A DNA stretch of 64,000 bases. It comes from Punica granatum (taxonomy: Eukaryota; Streptophyta; Magnoliopsida; Myrtales; Lythraceae). Below are positions 36,378-49,797 of this stretch, one piece after another. The notes below the pieces were generated by a model, which saw only the letters and a list, made by a program, of their open reading frames with translations, was not told the origin of the DNA and searched no databases. The stretch lies in assembly GCF_007655135.1 (NCBI RefSeq), contig NC_045134.1:22716568-22780567 (forward strand), given 5' to 3'. Both the position numbers and the translations under genes were made by a program. Each line of letters starts with the position of its first letter. Position 1 is the stretch's first letter.

Positions 36378-37543
36378 TTAGTATTTTCGATAATCAATGA
36401 TTAGTATAAGTATTATTTATTTCTACTTTAAATTTAAATATCTAGTTTACAGTCGAAGTATGTAATATTTTGAATAATCCATAAAAATAGTAACACTACT
36501 AAATACTTAAATTGAAATATTAAACATTTAAACTAAAGTATCAAGTATGTCGCATGTTAGAATTTTCCGATGTATGTATATTAAGTATTTCAGAGGAAAA
36601 AAAATACATGGGTATCTCTGGATTGATAATGAGTCAACATTAAGACCCTTATATGCCTTGAACTTATACTCAATGCAGTCAATATAAGTTCCCCAACACA
36701 TTTTCGGTTTTCCTGAGAGACGACAATTGAAAAAAAATATTGTTTCAATTTTTTTTATAGCTATTGCAGCCATCGAAGCCGCTACTGGGTTAGCTATTGT
36801 TTCGTCAATTCATCGTAACAAAAAATAACTCGTATCAATTGATCGAATTTATTGAAAAATGAATATAGATTTCGAAGTATCTTCAGCTCCCATTGGATAC
36901 ATGCTAAAACTGCCTTTTTCTTTCCCCCTCTTAATGGTGATTACAAAATGCCCCCCTGAATTTTTACACTATAAACTGCTAATAAATTTCACACTGATTA
37001 CATAATTCGCTAATTGCGCCACACATCCTAGTCCAAAATTGATCATATTCTATCGATTTTCATGTTTCTCTTTTCCAATAGCTCAATATCTTGCGACAAC
37101 GTGCTTTAATATCATCAAATATCGAAATAAAAGGCGGCGGTGGTTTTATTTGTACACTACAGTAAATAGCTCATATTTACTACTGGCCAAAAACGAGGGA
37201 AAATCGTGGGAAACTCACCGTTTACCATGCCTTGGTAATCGGAAAACGGCCTTGATACTCTTTTCCGACGTCCTGGTCGTGGGAAGATATCACTGGAAAT
37301 TTTGACAATTAATACTACTATTTTTCGAATATTTATATTATTTTAATTACATTTATTTATTAAAATTTTATAATCATCAATAATAAAATTAAAATACTTG
37401 GATAAATTATGATAAATACATATTTCCATTTAAAATTCAAAATCGATCACTAAATAAAATGCTACAAATATCATACATGTAGTCCAACAACTTAGATATG
37501 TCAAAATTAACATAACCGAAACTATTTAAGATAGTACAAAATC

Positions 37544-37843
37544 TCACTCCGAATCATGATCAAAGTCGCCGTGCCCCTGCCCATGGCGCACATCCGCGTT
37601 CTCATAATCATTGTCACTGGAGGTTGGCATCACGGGACGGTAAACATCATCACCTATTGGACTCTCGTTGCTCATTCCTCCGAATGGAAATGGAGGCTGA
37701 AGGGAATTAGTCGGGAATGTAGGTCGAGGCTGGAATGGTGGAACGATCGAAATAGAAGGAAATTGAGGCCGAGGCGGAGCTGCTCCGTGATTCATCATTA
37801 TCTGTAGCATGTTTTGTTGCGCTGGTGGCAGTATTTGAAGCAA
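37544..37843 (-). pseudogene. Unidentified Pro-rich C-terminal protein fragment
   Basis: An open frame of about 99 codons that reads LPPAQQNMLQIMMNHG, then a Pro/Phe-rich stretch, then an acidic tail ending GHGDFDHDSE. There is a stop just upstream and no acceptable splice acceptor at its head. Met/Gln-rich then Pro-rich tails of this kind are common at the C-termini of plant transposases, so this may be a leftover of a DNA transposon. I do not recognise the family. Confidence 0.3.
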
Positions 37844-39757
37844 TTTTTATAAACCCTCTTATAAAATTAAAGTTATTTGACATATACAATTAAATTAACC
37901 TCATTATTAACTGAGGCTTTGTTATAAATGAAAGATGAATAATTGATTTTAAGCAATTATTAAAATATTTTTTCCTTTTTAATTGTGCTTATGGACATTT
38001 GTAACTTTTGACCATATTAATCTCTCATATAGAAGAGAGATGATCAGAGAATTAGAAAGAACAGAAAAGCGCATAGTCGTAAGAAGAAGTTGTAAGCGAG
38101 CCTTGACCCCGATCAGGCTGGCCCAGATTGCTAGTATCCGACCCGACCCAAAGTGCCAGGACCCGATCTCGGCTGAACCGACCCGAGTAATCTGACATAT
38201 CTCCCCGACCTGTCAGACCCGACTTCCACGACCTGACCTGCGGCGCAACAGCGCTGTACTCCTTGACTATATGACCCGGTTAAACTCTGTCCCCTCTTAG
38301 ACGACAGCTTCTTCTTGCGGACTACCGCCTTGCCCATGCGACTGAATCTCCACCCTCCACTACAAAGGATTGTACTCCTAGCCAGTCGATTATACCAATT
38401 GCCAGCAAATCCGACCTTTTGTGGCCTCCCCTTTTTTGTTGGTATTTGCAAGTTTCAGACTTCTCGACGGCATTCACTGGTTTGAACCGATCGAGGAAGT
38501 TAGGTACTCTGATTTGATGGTCTGGCTAGTTTTAGATTAGTTAGGTTGTTAGTGGTTTGAACCGATCATATGAATCTAGCTTAATTGATTTGAATGTCTA
38601 TGAATTGGCCATTTAGAATTTGGTTGATTGTATTAGTCTAGACGTATGATTTGTGAAAGATTTCAGTGCCGAATATCGGTTGAAGACTCCTATTGGCTTT
38701 GCTTCTTCATGTAGCAATATCTGTATGAATTGCGCTATGCTCCGCTTCTCAATCTTTACCAGGGTCCATATAGAGTATAGTTGCAAGAGGTTAAGAACGA
38801 ACTACAGCAATATGATTGATCTCTACAATTGTATTATGATCATTTGATGTGCTTCAATCACTTCTAACTTCCTTTGTAGTGATTTAGGCGAATTTACTGT
38901 CTTTCTAAGCTCTGTAATGTATCATATTGGACTTTTTTTTTTCTTTGTATTCGTTTTTATCATCAATGAACATTCATTGATTATCGGAAAAAAGAAAAAA
39001 GAAAAAAAGAGGAAGAATATATGCTTCGTGTAACTTTTATTTGGAAGGAGGCTACTTTCTCCTTTACTTGCCACATACATTCATTAATGAGTTGCACATG
39101 AATTTGGATACATAGCCAGCTAGCCTCATTTATCTTTGAAAGCACAGTTGCCCAAAAAGAAATTAAATATATATATATACACACACACATATATATCATG
39201 CATGGTCCCACTACGGCTTAATTAGCCCATCACTAATTTTTTGTCTTCGATAAGACGACAAATTGTATTAAGTCTATTAATAGAAATTAGTCTAGTGGGT
39301 GAACCTGACGGTCTATCACTAACTAATTGATTATAAGCAGACGAGGAACAACCACCAGCTCGGGCTTTTCCGGTAACTATCCAAATATGCGCATAGTTCA
39401 TCAGTCCTTTTCGATAAATTCATTACTCGGTAGACTATAATCCATCTGCAAAAATATTTCAACATCAGATGATTGCAGAAAGTTATGATGTAAGATATAA
39501 TCCCATAAACAACTTTACATAATGTACATTACAAAGTTCGACTCCGGGCATCCGCCCGTGCTGTTGAGGATAGATGGATGGATAGGATCAGGAGTTCTGG
39601 CCGCGGATGCTCTAAGTTCGCTTTTAGAGATTCAAACGTATATATACTTCTCCTTATAAGATTAATGTTACTTAATTAACAGTTTATTGGGACACGATAT
39701 AAACAATTTTGTTTTACAAGCATTCCAATCTAAGTTGTATATATTATATTTATATCT

Positions 39758-39786
39758 GTGTGTGTATATATATATACACACACATA
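39758..39786. repeat. Perfect GT/TA/AC palindromic repeat
   Basis: A run of TG units passes into TA units and then AC units, so the two sides are exact inverted copies. Such a tract can form a hairpin or cruciform. A similar TA-then-CA tract lies at about 39,165-39,195. Confidence 0.7.
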
Positions 39787-42700
39787 TATGGATATGTATC
39801 ACTCTTGGCTTCCTTTTTATAGTGCTGGCTAAACAAAAAAAAGAAGCATAAAATCTTTCCTTTCTTTCTTGCTTTCACAAAAGGAAGGAAAGTGTCCCTC
39901 CAAATTCCTTTCTTGTTGGGCAATGAAAAGGGCCGAAAAAAACTTGACAAAGCTTGTTGTCCTTCATGTCATTGGCCATCTCAGAACAATACCGGTCGAA
40001 TGGAGAACGGAGGTTTAGTACAATGGCCTTCATCATCACTCGAATTTGAGAGATCACTTGTTCGATATTTATTTATAAGACTTTTCGTGCCCTTTTATTT
40101 CTCGGTTTCTGTATCTCCTTGTAAAAATGGGAAGAGAAGGATGGAATAATTTTACGATTCTGATTATATAAATTGAATAAAGAATTGTGCGGGGGGAAAA
40201 GAGTCCTATCTCTTTAAATGGCGCCCATATGCAAGAACACATGCAATGTCTCCTCTCACTCTCAGCTTCCTCTCTGAAAATGAAGTGTCCTTAAAAATGG
40301 GGGCAGAACCCCCCACAAAATGTTTATGTGATTCCTTATATCTTTACAAGGACAATATTGTACTTTTCTATACTCCTATCTAGGGTTTCCATAGGCTAAT
40401 GGGATGTATTCTTGTTGGGTGCTGCCTTGCCTGCCTCATATTCTTCTTCTGTACCACTTTTAAATTTGGACCCAACTGTTCTTGCTTTGTTCTCATTCCA
40501 CACTTCAATAATTGCCAATAATTCTCGTGACCCTATCCATGTTAAACATATACTCATTTTTTCAAGCTGCAGCCGGATTTCCGAGCCATATTCGAAGCTA
40601 GCTAGTATATGTATGCATAACGATCGAATGTGATATGTGCGCCGTGTATATGGTGGTTGGAAGTGCCGGCGCAACGTGGTCTAATTATTTCATAATTCCC
40701 CAAGATTATGGGCTAATGATGGTTTTATGCTGTTGGGTGATGAGGTTAATTGGATCGAGTATGGGAAAGGTCAGAAGGGAATAAAAGAATTTGAATGGGG
40801 GGTTTGACTTTTCCTTCTGATGAATGATGAGCAAGTGGCTTGGTTGTGTATTTATTTATACTTTGATTGTGGTTGGGTTGGTAGGGAGCTCTAGCTAGCT
40901 ATGCTCTATGAATTTAATTAAATTAAGTCTAATTAAGGAATTCTCGAGGTAAAGATCTTGCTAATAATTCTTATAGGATCATTTTGGGAAGCCTAATACA
41001 TAATTATTAGACTGAGTCCATTCGACTAGAAGAAAGATCGATAAAGTCGCAGAATATCTAAAAGAGAGAATGATCTATAGATGTTATAAAACTGATTAAC
41101 TCGAAACTGTATTATTATTATTATTTTCAAGAAATTCTAACTGAGCGAGTATATACATTATGAGTTTCTTATGTTTTTACTAGGATGTCGTTGTTCGACT
41201 ATTAATATATGAAATGCATCGTATATAGAAAAAAAAAAATTTGGCCCTTAAGCATCGAATATTGTTACATTTGGGATGTGAGTGGGAAAATTTTGTGACA
41301 AATTTACCAAATATCTCACATGATCAACAGTTTGTAAAAATCTTTCTACAGAAGCAAACAATCATCGGGATAAATGCAACCGGGATAATATTTATAGATA
41401 ACGACGATTGTATCTTACTATTTCTGGGGTTTTGCTTCAATTAATTTAATGTAATTTAATTTAAACCTAGTTGATTAGTCGTAAAAGGAAATTGTGTGGA
41501 TGTGGTAATTAATCAGGCCGGAGGGTGGGTTATTAATGATTGTTTCATCTAAGCAAGATCCTTAATTGGAGGGGCGGACAGTGATCAACATATATTAGTA
41601 GCGTTGAGGGCGGTTTGTGATTTAAAAAAGTGATTTGTACTAATTGCTAGGCCTCATCCTTAATTTGAGACACGTTTGTAACATCGGGAGCAGAGATTTG
41701 GTCAGATAATCCAAAAGGGATTATTATCCTCTTTATTGATTTTCACCGATGGATGTCCTTAACAATTAACCATCAATTTTCTTTCTGTGAAAAGGAAAAG
41801 GAAAAAACAAAGCATGATATTCGAGTTCTCCAATTGTGCTCGTGGGATAAAGTGGAAACCGAACCAATAATTCTTTTTCTTTATCATCAATCGAATTATT
41901 ATTCGCAACCCAGAATTCTATTGTGTCATCAATCCAATCACCGTTCGCATTTTTTTCTTTTTCTTATCAATGAATATATCTTTTTACTTATATGACTTTT
42001 CGATTTTTTATCGACGTGATTATTTGCTAATCGAATTTATGACTAATGAAATATTCATATATCATTCTTCCTTTTTTTTTCTTCCCTTGAATTGAATATT
42101 ACATTCTATTATAGATATCACGATAATACGGAATAAAAAAACAACAATAATAAAAATAAGAATCCATTTCATTGAGCAAAAGCTTGTGAAATCAATCAAT
42201 GGTTACTAACTGCACAGGGATGATGAATGAGGATCGAACTGCAGCTTTTAGAAATGAAAAAAAAAAAATTGTTGGAGGAAATAATCAGATGAGAAACTTA
42301 AAAAAGAAAAATAAAAGGGTCGAAATTCTTTCCGGCAAATATAAAAAGACAAGTGACTCAGAGAAAAAGGAAATAATAATTAGGGCGATGAATAGCTTTA
42401 TTGCTTGAAAATGGACAGCCATGCATGATCACTTTGAGCCATCAAACGCCAGAGGATGTGACGGGTAATGGGTGATTTCCAATAAATATCGAATCATTTT
42501 TACATTATAAGGGAGGTTCGAGAAATATATGTATAATAAAGCCAAAAAAATAAGGGAGAAAAAATTGCGCTTGAGACAATGTAACTCGAAAATCTTTCGA
42601 TTCCATTGGGATGGTTGTGGATTTATATCTCGATCATTCCTTATAAATTGGAAAGTAATTTAATAATTGCGTAAAGTAGTATGGATGAGATAAACATAAT

Positions 42701-43889
42701 TTATTCTCGGCTGGCCCCTTGGGAACCCCTTGGCTTCATGGAATCTTTCCTCATGCTCCCAGCATATTTCCAGGAATCCCATACCGATGGCGAATGAAAT
42801 AATTCTACTTAAATTTGCTGTGCTTTGTGTGGATGAAATATTCGCGAAATGTTATATGGCTTGTACGAAAGCCCCGGTTTCCCGATGTTTGGTCGCGGAA
42901 AATTTTTTATTAACCGGAGCACATCGGTTATAATCTTCAGAAAGATGATTGGTATTATAATGCGTACACGGATTTTCCCTAGGTAGATGGGCCTTGAAAG
43001 CTCAACCTCGCCAGGGGCATTAGTATTACGAGGAAGAGTGCTGCCTTTTTCGCGGACCACCACCTCAAGCCACCAGTGTGGTCCACAACCACTGGTCACA
43101 GGTCAATTGCCGAAAACCGCTAAAATAGCCAGCCAACATCGTCGGAGATTGCAGAGGCAACCGGGGACCTTAGCTAGGGCAGCAGTCAGCAGCTCCTTCG
43201 GCCGTTCTGGCCACTCCGAGCGCCAGCCAGCATAGAGATATCCATTTTATATGTACCTTTTGGGCTAAAGCCCGATGCTAAATTTTGGGATGTTTGGGCC
43301 AATTTTTCTTTTTTCTCCTCTCATTGGGTAATGTAGGGTTCTTTGGCAGAAACGCATTTTATCTTTTTTTATTTTTTTTCTAAATAATTAGGTGATAATA
43401 CCAATAGGAAATCATCAAATTGTCCATTGAGACACTCGCAAAAATTCAAAAATAGAGAGAAATTTTGGGATGATTTCCTTTCCCTTCCATATCTTTGATG
43501 TCCTCATCGGACTACATTTGGTATAACGGTTATGGAAGAACGCTTTGATCAAAATAAGATTTGAAAAAGTACTTTTTACGTTGGATGAATCATAATCTTT
43601 GATGTTCGAGCAAATAAAAAAGAAAAGAATCATAATGTTTGATGATCATATAATTCTGTAATGAAATGCTATGAGGATTAATTCGGTCAAGAAGAATTGT
43701 TTCAGGCCGAAGTATAGTCGGTATGATATGATATCCCCTCTCAACAACTAGAAGAGATAAAGAATGAATACTAAATCATCTATCTTTGCGAACTTTGTTC
43801 GGAGTCAGAAGTCGAGATGATCGGGATCATGAAATGATACGATCTTCCATTCATTGTCTGTCAGGCTTCGGATACTAAAAGTTCGACGA

Positions 43890-44381
43890 TCAAAGAACTC
43901 CTTGATCTTCGAAAATTGGCTCCAAGACAGGATTCCACTGCCTGTGACTCCAATAGCAGCTCAACTGCTGCTGCTGCTGTCCCCCAAGCAGGCCATCACC
44001 TCCCTTCTTTCCATCCTTCCCGTCGGCTTCCACGACAACATCCCGAAAGACCTTGCTGCCCGTGTCAAGATCCCGCCCCCCCTTACGCGCCGATTCAATA
44101 ACCGCCAGCTCGTCCTCAGTGGCCCTGCAGTCGATCCGGTTAAAAGGCACTGTTATATAAGCCTTTCCTGCCAGAAGCTCGTCATCAGCTCGAAGGGCAA
44201 TGAATCGGCCAGTCCCACGAACCCTGTCAAGAGAGGAGACGAGGTGGCCGGGATACTCCAGCATGAGCTCGGCCACTCGCACCGGGACATCCAACCGCAG
44301 GAGGCTCCCGTGGGGATCGAGCAGCTTGGCGGACTGAGTGCTCGAGCTGCCGGAGCAGAGGCAAGAGCTGAAGTTTCCCAT
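43890..44381 (-). CDS. PADRE-domain (DUF4228) protein with N-myristoylation signal
   Basis: Intronless frame of 163 residues. It begins MGNFSSCLCSG: Gly2 followed by Asn-Phe-Ser-Ser is a strong N-myristoylation site, and Cys7 and Cys9 could be palmitoylated, so plasma-membrane attachment is likely. The PADRE core follows: AKLLDPHGSLLRLDVPVRV, then AELMLEYPGHLVSS, then a RFIALRADDELLAGKAYITVPF block matching the family's conserved ALPADEEL-x-G-xxY-xxxP pattern. The C-terminal half is charged with a Gly/Lys stretch, a poly-Gln run and a disordered end. Arabidopsis family members are often induced by pathogens and abiotic stress; biochemical activity is unknown. A TATA-like TATATATA lies about 110 bases upstream of the start codon. 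Confidence 0.85.
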   Translation of the reverse strand: MGNFSSCLCSGSSSTQSAKLLDPHGSLLRLDVPVRVAELMLEYPGHLVSSLDRVRGTGRFIALRADDELLAGKAYITVPFNRIDCRATEDELAVIESARKGGRDLDTGSKVFRDVVVEADGKDGKKGGDGLLGGQQQQQLSCYWSHRQWNPVLEPIFEDQGVL

Positions 44382-46905
44382 TTGATCAAAGTATTGAGAC
44401 AGAGCAGTCCGAAATCAAAGAAAACCAATCCCGAGGTCGGTTAGAAAACTGATACGAGGAAGTTGTGTGTTGGTTGGAATGGGATGAAGGGGTATATATA
44501 ACTTTTTTTGTGGATATTTATTTTTTAATGTTAATTTTAATTTTATAATTTTCTATTATAGTAGAGGCCAATGATCTTAGTATCATAAAATGGGAATTTT
44601 AATAACTAATAAATAGACACATTATCCCATTACGAGTATCAAATATAAAACTCCTTAATTACCGGATTAAAGCATGTATTTCTGCGTTACACCGTTTATT
44701 TTATAATTTTTGTTTGAAGGGAAGATGGTCAAAAGTAGGAATAGGGAAATATGTGTTGACGATAGACCAGAGAGGGAGTGAGGAGTGGGAGTGTATGGTT
44801 CGTGTGGAGGAGGAGCCAACAGAGAACAGACAGACAAAGCTGTGGCCAGTTTGTGCTTATGGGACAAAGGCAAAAGTGTTGAAAACGCGGATATGCATTT
44901 TGGGCTGTTCTTTCTTTCAATCAACCTTGTGTTTTAGCTTCGAATGTGAAAGCAACTTTGTTTTCTTTCTTATTCCCGGCATCGGCTCGATATCGTCCAC
45001 GGATATTTCTCAAACTTATGGGTCGGGGTAGCCCGCAGTTTCGCTCGGTAACATGGAATGCGGTCAAAGGTTGACGAGGAAAGTCATACTGTATGCTCTC
45101 AACTGCAGGGTGATATATCAACCACTTTAGCAACGGATACAGACTATAGTTGGGGATTCTCTTTAACGCGGAAAGACCATTGAGATGACTTCTTTTGGTG
45201 ATTGCAAGATAAGCAAATCATTAGACTTTAATAGGAATCACTTAAAGTCGATGTTCTAGCTTCACTCGTAATCGCTACGGAAAGACCATCGAGATGGCTT
45301 CTTTTGGTGATAGCAAGATAAGCAAATCATTGGACCTTAATAGGAATCACTTTATGTCGATGTTCTTGTTTCACTCGTAATCACAACTAAGTAAAGATAA
45401 ATACTGGCTTTCAAAATCATTACCCTTGACAAGATTCTCCGATGAGGCGCAATTACATATGACTAGCAAACCGTTTGGGAAAACCTCGTAAATCTCTACC
45501 TCACGATAACATAATGAAGAAGTAGTAATATTACTACATAGTAATAATATTTAAGGGCATTCACTTGTACGATTATCACTTCAATCAACCATTTGCTACA
45601 ATATAGTTGGAACATCCTATACATTAGATCCGTAGGATGAGCAGGATCGAATCAAAGAAGTGCGCATCGTGTTCTTGGGGTCCAATATCAACCTGATACC
45701 TGTACGCATTGTTTATGAACTAATGAATTCCTGATAAAGCATGCAATAATTTCTCGAACCAGAGGCTTATGCGAGAATATATGATCATTGTATCATTGTT
45801 GAGCTGACCAGAATGGTCAAACAAAACAATGTAACTTACGATGTAGCCAAAGGGTAAGTGACTAATTAGGGAATCAACAAATTAGGAGATCCCAAATGAC
45901 ATATGCAACAAAACAACCATTGATTGGACCTTCCCAATGGGACAGCACCAATTGACGCGTGCTTAAGATATTTGTTCACATACTGTGACTTCCACATCGA
46001 ATAAGCACATAACAAGGGGAATAGGGCTATTATAGAGGTGGGATAATTACCCTCGGGCTGTCCATTCAACCCCGAAATCCAACTGGAATAAAAAGATTCG
46101 ACTCTCTTTCTATCGATTTTATTCAGTTCGGTTCAGTTCAAGGTTCGCCCGAACCCTTAGCTTCGCTCCTAAATCTTAGATGACCCGTAACTCCTAAGCT
46201 TCATTTTTGGTGTAACTTAGCACCTTAGCTTCAGTTCAGCATAACTTAGCACCGAAGAAACTATTTTCCTTCCATCTGATACTCTACCCGGATAAATCAT
46301 GAAGTCAAAATCAAAGCCATAAAGTACCATTAGATCTGTTTGTACATTATCGAACTATTGTCATCTTTAAATGGCCAACCTGACCTCAATTTAAGGCCTT
46401 CTCGGTGGTTTGATCATCCGATCAAGACGAGGTCAATTATCCTTATTCAGCGCATCCTTGAGCAGGCCCTCCAGCCTTAAGGAGCTTCAGAAGGTAAAAT
46501 CCAATGCCGATGGCTTCTCGTTGGAACTGATGGTGTAAATGCAATAAATATAGGTAGATCAAAGGTACCTCATCGATGTTTCATAGACATGGAAAATGGT
46601 AGCAAGGGCTCAACCCTTGAGAATTGTTGGGTCTATATTGTGATTTTTGAAGGCATTATATTTACCAAATGAAACAAAGCAACAAAACGCAACCCTTGAG
46701 AAAACTACAGTACCACTCCATAGAACAACTGATTGCCACAAGTAAATTACACAGAAAATCCCACCTTCCAAACACAACATCAGAAACACGATACAGCATC
46801 ATCATCAGAGCTTTTATCTAAATCTAAGAGCATAATCAAACGGGACGATGCAACATACTGTTGGAGCAGAGCTAACCAAGGGAGATAATGGTACATACAT
46901 TTACC
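44382..46905. other. Gene-free interval between the PADRE gene and SAR1
   Basis: The first ~150 bases hold the PADRE promoter, including its TATA-like box. The rest has no supported gene. A 109-bp tandem duplication lies at 45,169-45,387. The last few hundred bases probably contain the SAR1 3' untranslated region. Confidence 0.55.
45169..45387. repeat. 109-bp tandem duplication
   Basis: Two adjacent units, 45,169-45,277 and 45,278-45,387, both start CGGAAAGACCAT and share GACTTCTTTTGGTGAT or GGCTTCTTTTGGTGAT, then GCAAGATAAGCAAATCATT and CACTCGTAATC. About ten substitutions separate them, so the duplication is not very recent. No coding frame spans it. Confidence 0.85.
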
Positions 46906-49797
46906 CTACTTGATGTACTGAGAGAGCCACTTGAAGCCCTCCCCATAACCCATCTTCCGGACAATGCTGCACATGAAGACCTCGAGGGGCCGGACATTCG
47001 TGTCAGAGAGCACAACGTTCCCCTTTCCAGTGGTGAAGTTGGTGAGGCCCAGGTGGTACCTGAGCTCGTCCTCGGATGCAGCATAGGGTAAGTCAATCTT
47101 ATTGCCGAGGATGAGGAACGGGACATTCACGAGTGCATCATCAGAGAGGAGGGCGTCGAGCTCCTTCTTTGACTCAGCGAATCTCTCCTTGTCATAGGCA
47201 TCCACGAGGTAAACCACAGCATCCACCTGTAGTGCATCAAGTGACAATACAAAAGATCATAATGCAGAAGCTCTATTAACAGAGTAGCAACACAAAGTTG
47301 GACACCTCATAATGCACGTGATTACAGAGAACCACGAACTTAAGGTCTTTAGGCACATAATACATTTGCGAAATATCAGGTCTAGGATTTGAAAACAAGT
47401 TCCATGTTTCAACAAGAGAAACAGTTTTTGGAGAAGCATTCTGAAACATAATCCTTATTTTCCATAATGAATTTACCACATAAGGGTGTGATAGTAAAAC
47501 ATTTTCATGCTACAAGTACTCTTGCTGTGGTACTAATCTCAAATAAAATATGTACCTAGATACATATATAAGTACATGCAGTATGCGTATATGTATATAT
47601 ATACAAAGGGGGATAAGTTTAGCAAAGTTAGTAGCAGGTGGCTATTAAACACCAGAAATATGAAGAACAAATTTATCAAGAGACTCGTCATCAAACATAT
47701 AAGCCACAGGCTTCGAACCACAACTTGCAAATCTCAGGTGAAAGATGCTAAAAGGCCAAATAAGAATATACAAGCATAGGCAGACTTGGTTAAACACAAC
47801 ATTTCTAAGAAGCAATACATAAACTAGTAGTGAGCTGGTTTACTTAGAAATTATTTTTTATAAGTGTCGCAACACTAGAGCATTGTAAATGTTTATATGA
47901 AGAAGTGAGGACACGAACATAGATTGCACCAGGCACTCAGCCTAGTTAGCAGTGCAATTATAGCCTCATGGTCTGTATTTAAGCTCTGGATAATTAAGAT
48001 GTCTATTATACGATAAGAAAGGCTAAGGTTCTAGAGGCAAAATGGACATTATTCCAACAAAACTGCAAAAACCAGTTCGGCAGAAGTAACACAGTGATTT
48101 CGTTTCTTTCCTATAAGATGTCAATGCAGCAAGCAGAAGTGCATCTAGATTATAATTAATTTAAAATTTTATATAAAAGATTTCAAATGGATTTCAGTGG
48201 TGATGGAAGCAACAAGAGGGGAATTGAGGAAGAGAAAGGGAGGGGAAAGGAACCTCCTTCATTTGGAAGAGTTCATTATTATTGATGGAGGCAAATGAAG
48301 AGAGAGAACCCTCTCCCTATTTCTCCATTGTGAAGGAATACTCGGTCATCCAAAACAGGAGGATCTGGAGGTGAAGGAAATGGAAGAGATCATCCACCCA
48401 ACTTCAAATATTTCCCTTTTCATTCCTCCATTACCATCCATACCCATCAACTTCTGCACCAAGAATTCCAAAAAAGGCTGACCCTTCCCATCACTTTCCA
48501 CTTCTCTCCTTCCCTTCCCCTAACTATGGAGCTTCCAAACAAACTGCAAGTCTATCAAGGTTGCATCAGGTCTGTGTTATGAAGACGAGAACAGGATTGG
48601 TAATACCATAGTCAACACAACCCATCAATAACAAAAGCTGTGACAACCAAAAAGATTCGTCCATGCACATCACAGATTGCATTGGCATATCTAACTAATG
48701 CGAGGAGCAAATATCATCAGATCTTTTCTTATACAGCGTAAGATCGAGACTTCAAAGTGGATTGTACCTTGGCATAATAATCTTTCCACACCCTGCGAGC
48801 AATCTGATGACCACCCAAATCAAAGGCCTTGAATTTGATTTTTCCAATACTCAGCTCCTCTGATGTGGGGTATTGAGTAGGCTGATGCTGGACCAGTCTC
48901 TGAAATGAAGCCCCAAAATCAGGTTCAGCAGTTACAGAAAGCCTATATCGACCATATCCGCATACATCATCACATAACATCACTTGAATTTTCAACATCC
49001 AACTTCATGGATCAATGTGGAGATCATCACGCACATAAACGTATTTACATAACTACAAAATTACAAGCAATTTAGACAGTAAATTAGCAAAGAAAAGCCC
49101 ATGGCCTTGCCAAGCTAAATTTCTGTAAGATCATCATTCAACTCATGACAAGTATCCCCATGTAACGAAAACCAACAAGAACTGTAATTATAAGCTCAGA
49201 TTTTGTTTCCTTATCAATGTTCTTCACCAACCCAACAACCCAAGCTACGCAAGAACAAATTCCATAACCATCATGCTCTCCCAAAATCATTATTCTAAAG
49301 AATTTTTAGGAATTTGTTATCTTGCAGAATACAAAGGAGCAAGTACCAATTTTTGCTTTCGAAAAGCCCAGAAGAACAAGAAAGAAATACAAAAGCATAA
49401 GTTCTGCTAATCGAGCTAATCAACCCTGCCAATATCGAGAGTAATACAAAAGTCAGCTCACAGCAATCGTTAAAGGTATCAGCAAAGCAAACGGACCACA
49501 ACCCTTAGCGAGCTCACATTCAAAAACCTCTGATTGGCACTTCGTTCCATTTGAAAACCTCCCACAAAGATGAACTAGCCAATCACGAACCAGAAACCTA
49601 GGAAAGAATTGCCAATCCGTCCATCGCAATTCACCAAAAAGATCAACAGCGAGGGCAGATGAACGAACCTCATCCTTGAGCATGTGGAGCAGGGTGGTCT
49701 TCCCGGCGTTATCGAGGCCCAAGAACAGGATCTTGGCCTCCTTCTGCCAGAGGCCAAGGGAGGCGAGGATTCCATAGAACCAGTCCAGGAAAAACAT
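46906..49797 (-). CDS. SAR1: SAR1 small GTPase, COPII coat initiator
   Basis: Three coding exons are read, 49797-49669, 48899-48768 and 47226-46906, all in phase 0. They give 193 residues, the usual SAR1 length. SAR1 in its GTP form inserts an amphipathic N-terminal helix into the ER membrane and recruits Sec23/Sec24 to start COPII vesicles. The N-terminus [17 protein letters not shown] is the membrane helix and Sec12-recognition region; unlike ARF it has no Gly2 for myristoylation. P-loop GLDNAGKTT is at 27-35, the switch I effector region [10 protein letters not shown] follows, DLGGH is at 70-74 (His74 is the catalytic position), and NKID is at 129-132. Every G-motif is intact, so the product should be active. 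Intron 2 is about 1.5 kb and holds a purine/pyrimidine-rich block at 48,190-48,540. A foldback transposon lies about 400 bases upstream of the start codon. Confidence 0.96.

Larger units (their letters stand above)
34931..43889. other. Long AT-rich intergenic region with MITEs and microsatellites
   Basis: Nearly 9 kb with no supported intact gene. It holds MITE-like sequences at 34,950-35,220 and 36,074-36,377, a short Pro-rich frame at 37,544-37,843, and GC-richer patches at 38,080-38,460 and 42,980-43,230 whose open frames lack motifs. AT/GT repeats occur near 39,165-39,195 and 39,758-39,786. A 92-codon minus-strand frame at 40,396-40,674 and an 80-codon plus-strand frame at 41,753-41,995 have no recognised features. 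No microRNA precursor with a known mature sequence was seen. Confidence 0.55.

Noticed and set aside
38080..38460. GC-richer patch with a 106-codon minus-strand frame
   Set aside because: Low-complexity CCCGAC-like repeats in the DNA explain the open frame; no motif is present.
40200..40960. Possible microRNA precursor or small transcript near TCTAGCTAGCTATGC
   Set aside because: No known mature microRNA sequence and no convincing hairpin found by eye.
41753..42190. Possible plastid-derived insert, suggested by AT-rich text and a short frame with QFSFCEK
   Set aside because: I could not match it to any plastid gene block with confidence.
42980..43235. 82-codon plus-strand frame in a GC-richer patch
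   Set aside because: Arg/Ser/Gln-rich low-complexity translation, no start context or homologous motif recognised.
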